Origin: Gemmatimonadota bacterium
Lineage (GTDB): Bacteria > Gemmatimonadota > Gemmatimonadetes > Longimicrobiales > Longimicrobiaceae
DNA length: 34,117 nucleotides
Reading direction: 5' to 3'
Assembly (NCBI GenBank): GCA_028287185.1
Contig: JAQBQD010000162.1
Coordinates: forward strand, 1-34,117
The translations under genes were made by a program, and so were the position numbers. Of this stretch, positions 33,080-34,117 are shown in pieces. Numbering within the stretch: the first letter of the stretch is position 1; every line of letters starts with the position of its first letter. The notes beneath the pieces were generated by a model. It worked only from the letters and a program-made list of their open reading frames with translations. It made no database searches and had not been told where the DNA came from.

Positions 33080-34117
33080 CCTGGGACCTGTTCACCTCCG
33101 CCGGGCGCGAGTCGCTGGAGTCCGAGTCGCGGAACGCCGAGCTGGCGCGCCAGGTGGCCGCCCAGGAGGCGGACGCCGGATTTCCCGCGGCGAAGCGGGC
33201 GCGGCAGGCGTCGTGGACGGTGGGCGAGGTGAACGCCGCGGCCCGCGACCTGGTGGAGGGCTACTTCCCGCCCATGTGGGTCGCCGGCGAGGTGTCCAAC
33301 TTCACGAAGGCGCGCTCCGGCCACTGCTACTTCACCCTGCGCGACCGCGACGCCCAGCTGCGCTGCGTGATGTGGCGCGACGACGCGCGGCGCCTGCCCA
33401 CGCAGCCGGCGGAGGGCATGGAGGTGCGGGCGCTGGGCCGGCTCACCGTCTACCCCTCGCGCGGCGAGTTCCAGCTCGGCGTGGCGGAGCTGGAGGCCAA
33501 GGGCGAGGGGCTGTGGAAGCTGGCATTCCAGCAGCTCCACACGAAGCTGGAGGCGGAGGGGCTCACCTCGCCGCTGCGCCGGCGCCCCATCCCCCGCCAC
33601 CCGGCGTGTGTGGGCATCGTCACCTCGTCCGCGGGCGCGGCGCTGCACGACGTGGTGACGGTGATCCGCCGCCGGGCGCCGTGGACGCGCATCGTGCTGT
33701 CCGCCGCGCGGGTGCAGGGCGAGGGCGCGGCGCAGGAGGTGGCGGACGCCATCCGCCGCATCGGCCGGGCGGGGTGCGCCGACGTGCTCATCGTGGGCCG
33801 CGGCGGCGGGTCGGTCGAGGACCTGTGGGCGTTCAACGAGGAGGTCGTCGCCCGCGCCATCGCCGAGTGCCCCGTGCCCGTCATCTCCGCCGTGGGCCAC
33901 GAGACGGACGTCACCATCGCCGACCTGGTCGCCGACCTGCGCGCCCCCACGCCCTCCGCCGCCGCCGAGGCCGCGGTGCCCGACGGCGAGCACGTGCGCG
34001 CGGAGCTGGCGGCGCTCTCCGTGCGCCTCTCCTCGGGCGTCCGGCTGCGCGTGGCGGCGGAGCGGCGGCGGGCGGACGGGCTGGCCCAGGGGCTGCGGGC
34101 GGGGGTGGAGGACGCGG
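33076..34117 (+). CDS. xseA: Exonuclease VII large subunit, 3' end cut by window
   Basis: Large subunit of the ssDNA exonuclease VII. An N-terminal extension of about 40 charged residues precedes the OB-fold (Trp-Val-Ala-Gly-Glu-Val-Ser-Asn-Phe and Gly-His-Cys-Tyr-Phe-Thr-Leu-Arg-Asp). The catalytic domain has Val-Gly-Ile-Val-Thr-Ser, Gly-Arg-Gly-Gly-Gly-Ser-Val-Glu-Asp-Leu-Trp and Ser-Ala-Val-Gly-His-Glu-Thr-Asp-Val-Thr. GTG 33076 overlaps the folD stop. At least 347 residues are present; the C-terminal coiled-coil region is missing at the window end. xseB is not visible and would be expected downstream. Confidence 0.95.
   Translation, partial: MTWDLFTSAGRESLESESRNAELARQVAAQEADAGFPAAKRARQASWTVGEVNAAARDLVEGYFPPMWVAGEVSNFTKARSGHCYFTLRDRDAQLRCVMWRDDARRLPTQPAEGMEVRALGRLTVYPSRGEFQLGVAELEAKGEGLWKLAFQQLHTKLEAEGLTSPLRRRPIPRHPACVGIVTSSAGAALHDVVTVIRRRAPWTRIVLSAARVQGEGAAQEVADAIRRIGRAGCADVLIVGRGGGSVEDLWAFNEEVVARAIAECPVPVISAVGHETDVTIADLVADLRAPTPSAAAEAAVPDGEHVRAELAALSVRLSSGVRLRVAAERRRADGLAQGLRAGVEDA

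Overview
High-GC bacterial chromosomal segment. It looks like Gemmatimonadota, probably Longimicrobium-like; this is inferred from codon use, lipoprotein style and gene mix, not from any marker comparison. I see no rRNA, tRNA, CRISPR array or intact mobile element. Nearly all genes are core or ordinary metabolic genes, so the interest lies mainly in regulation.

Layout. (1) 1-2680: end of an unidentified reading frame, a secreted HExxH protein, a HAD hydrolase and a methyltransferase. (2) 2979-4698, minus strand: threonine synthase-like gene and a divergent peptide deformylase, from one promoter whose position fixes the thrC start. (3) 4900-9573: B12-binding protein, acyl-CoA carboxylase beta subunit, Uma2 protein, YcxB-like protein and AtuA family protein, closed by a strong terminator. 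This looks like a branched acyl-CoA catabolic set. (4) 9703-12413: ribonuclease Z, then a DGPF protein and an ECF42-type sigma factor behind a candidate ECF42 autoregulatory promoter. (5) 12658-14883: groES-groEL with a perfect CIRCE operator and two tandem terminator hairpins. (6) 15229-16383: two tandem paralogous proteins of about 110 aa and a small frameshifted lipoprotein-like gene. (7) 16710-25202: thrS, infC-rpmI-rplT, pheS-pheT, a coiled-coil gene and zapA. (8) 25585-34117: rny, a minus-strand lipoprotein pair (one a TIG/HExxH protein), then ymdB-folD-xseA, with xseA cut by the window end.

The most notable find is upstream of thrS. A good sigma-70 type promoter is followed by a 23-codon leader peptide with seven consecutive threonine codons, then a rho-independent terminator with a T-rich tail, all before thrS. 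This is the textbook architecture of ribosome-mediated transcription attenuation, here sensing threonyl-tRNA(Thr) supply and controlling its own synthetase. The gene order thrS-infC-rpmI-rplT-pheST matches E. coli, but in E. coli the attenuator peptide (pheM) precedes pheST and thrS is controlled translationally.

The next operon, infC-rpmI-rplT, has its own promoter and a second leader terminator. infC appears to start at a non-canonical AUC codon behind a Shine-Dalgarno sequence, which fits IF3 autocontrol. Most operon-end hairpins in the window lack a T-tract, while the two leader attenuators and the AtuA terminator have one.
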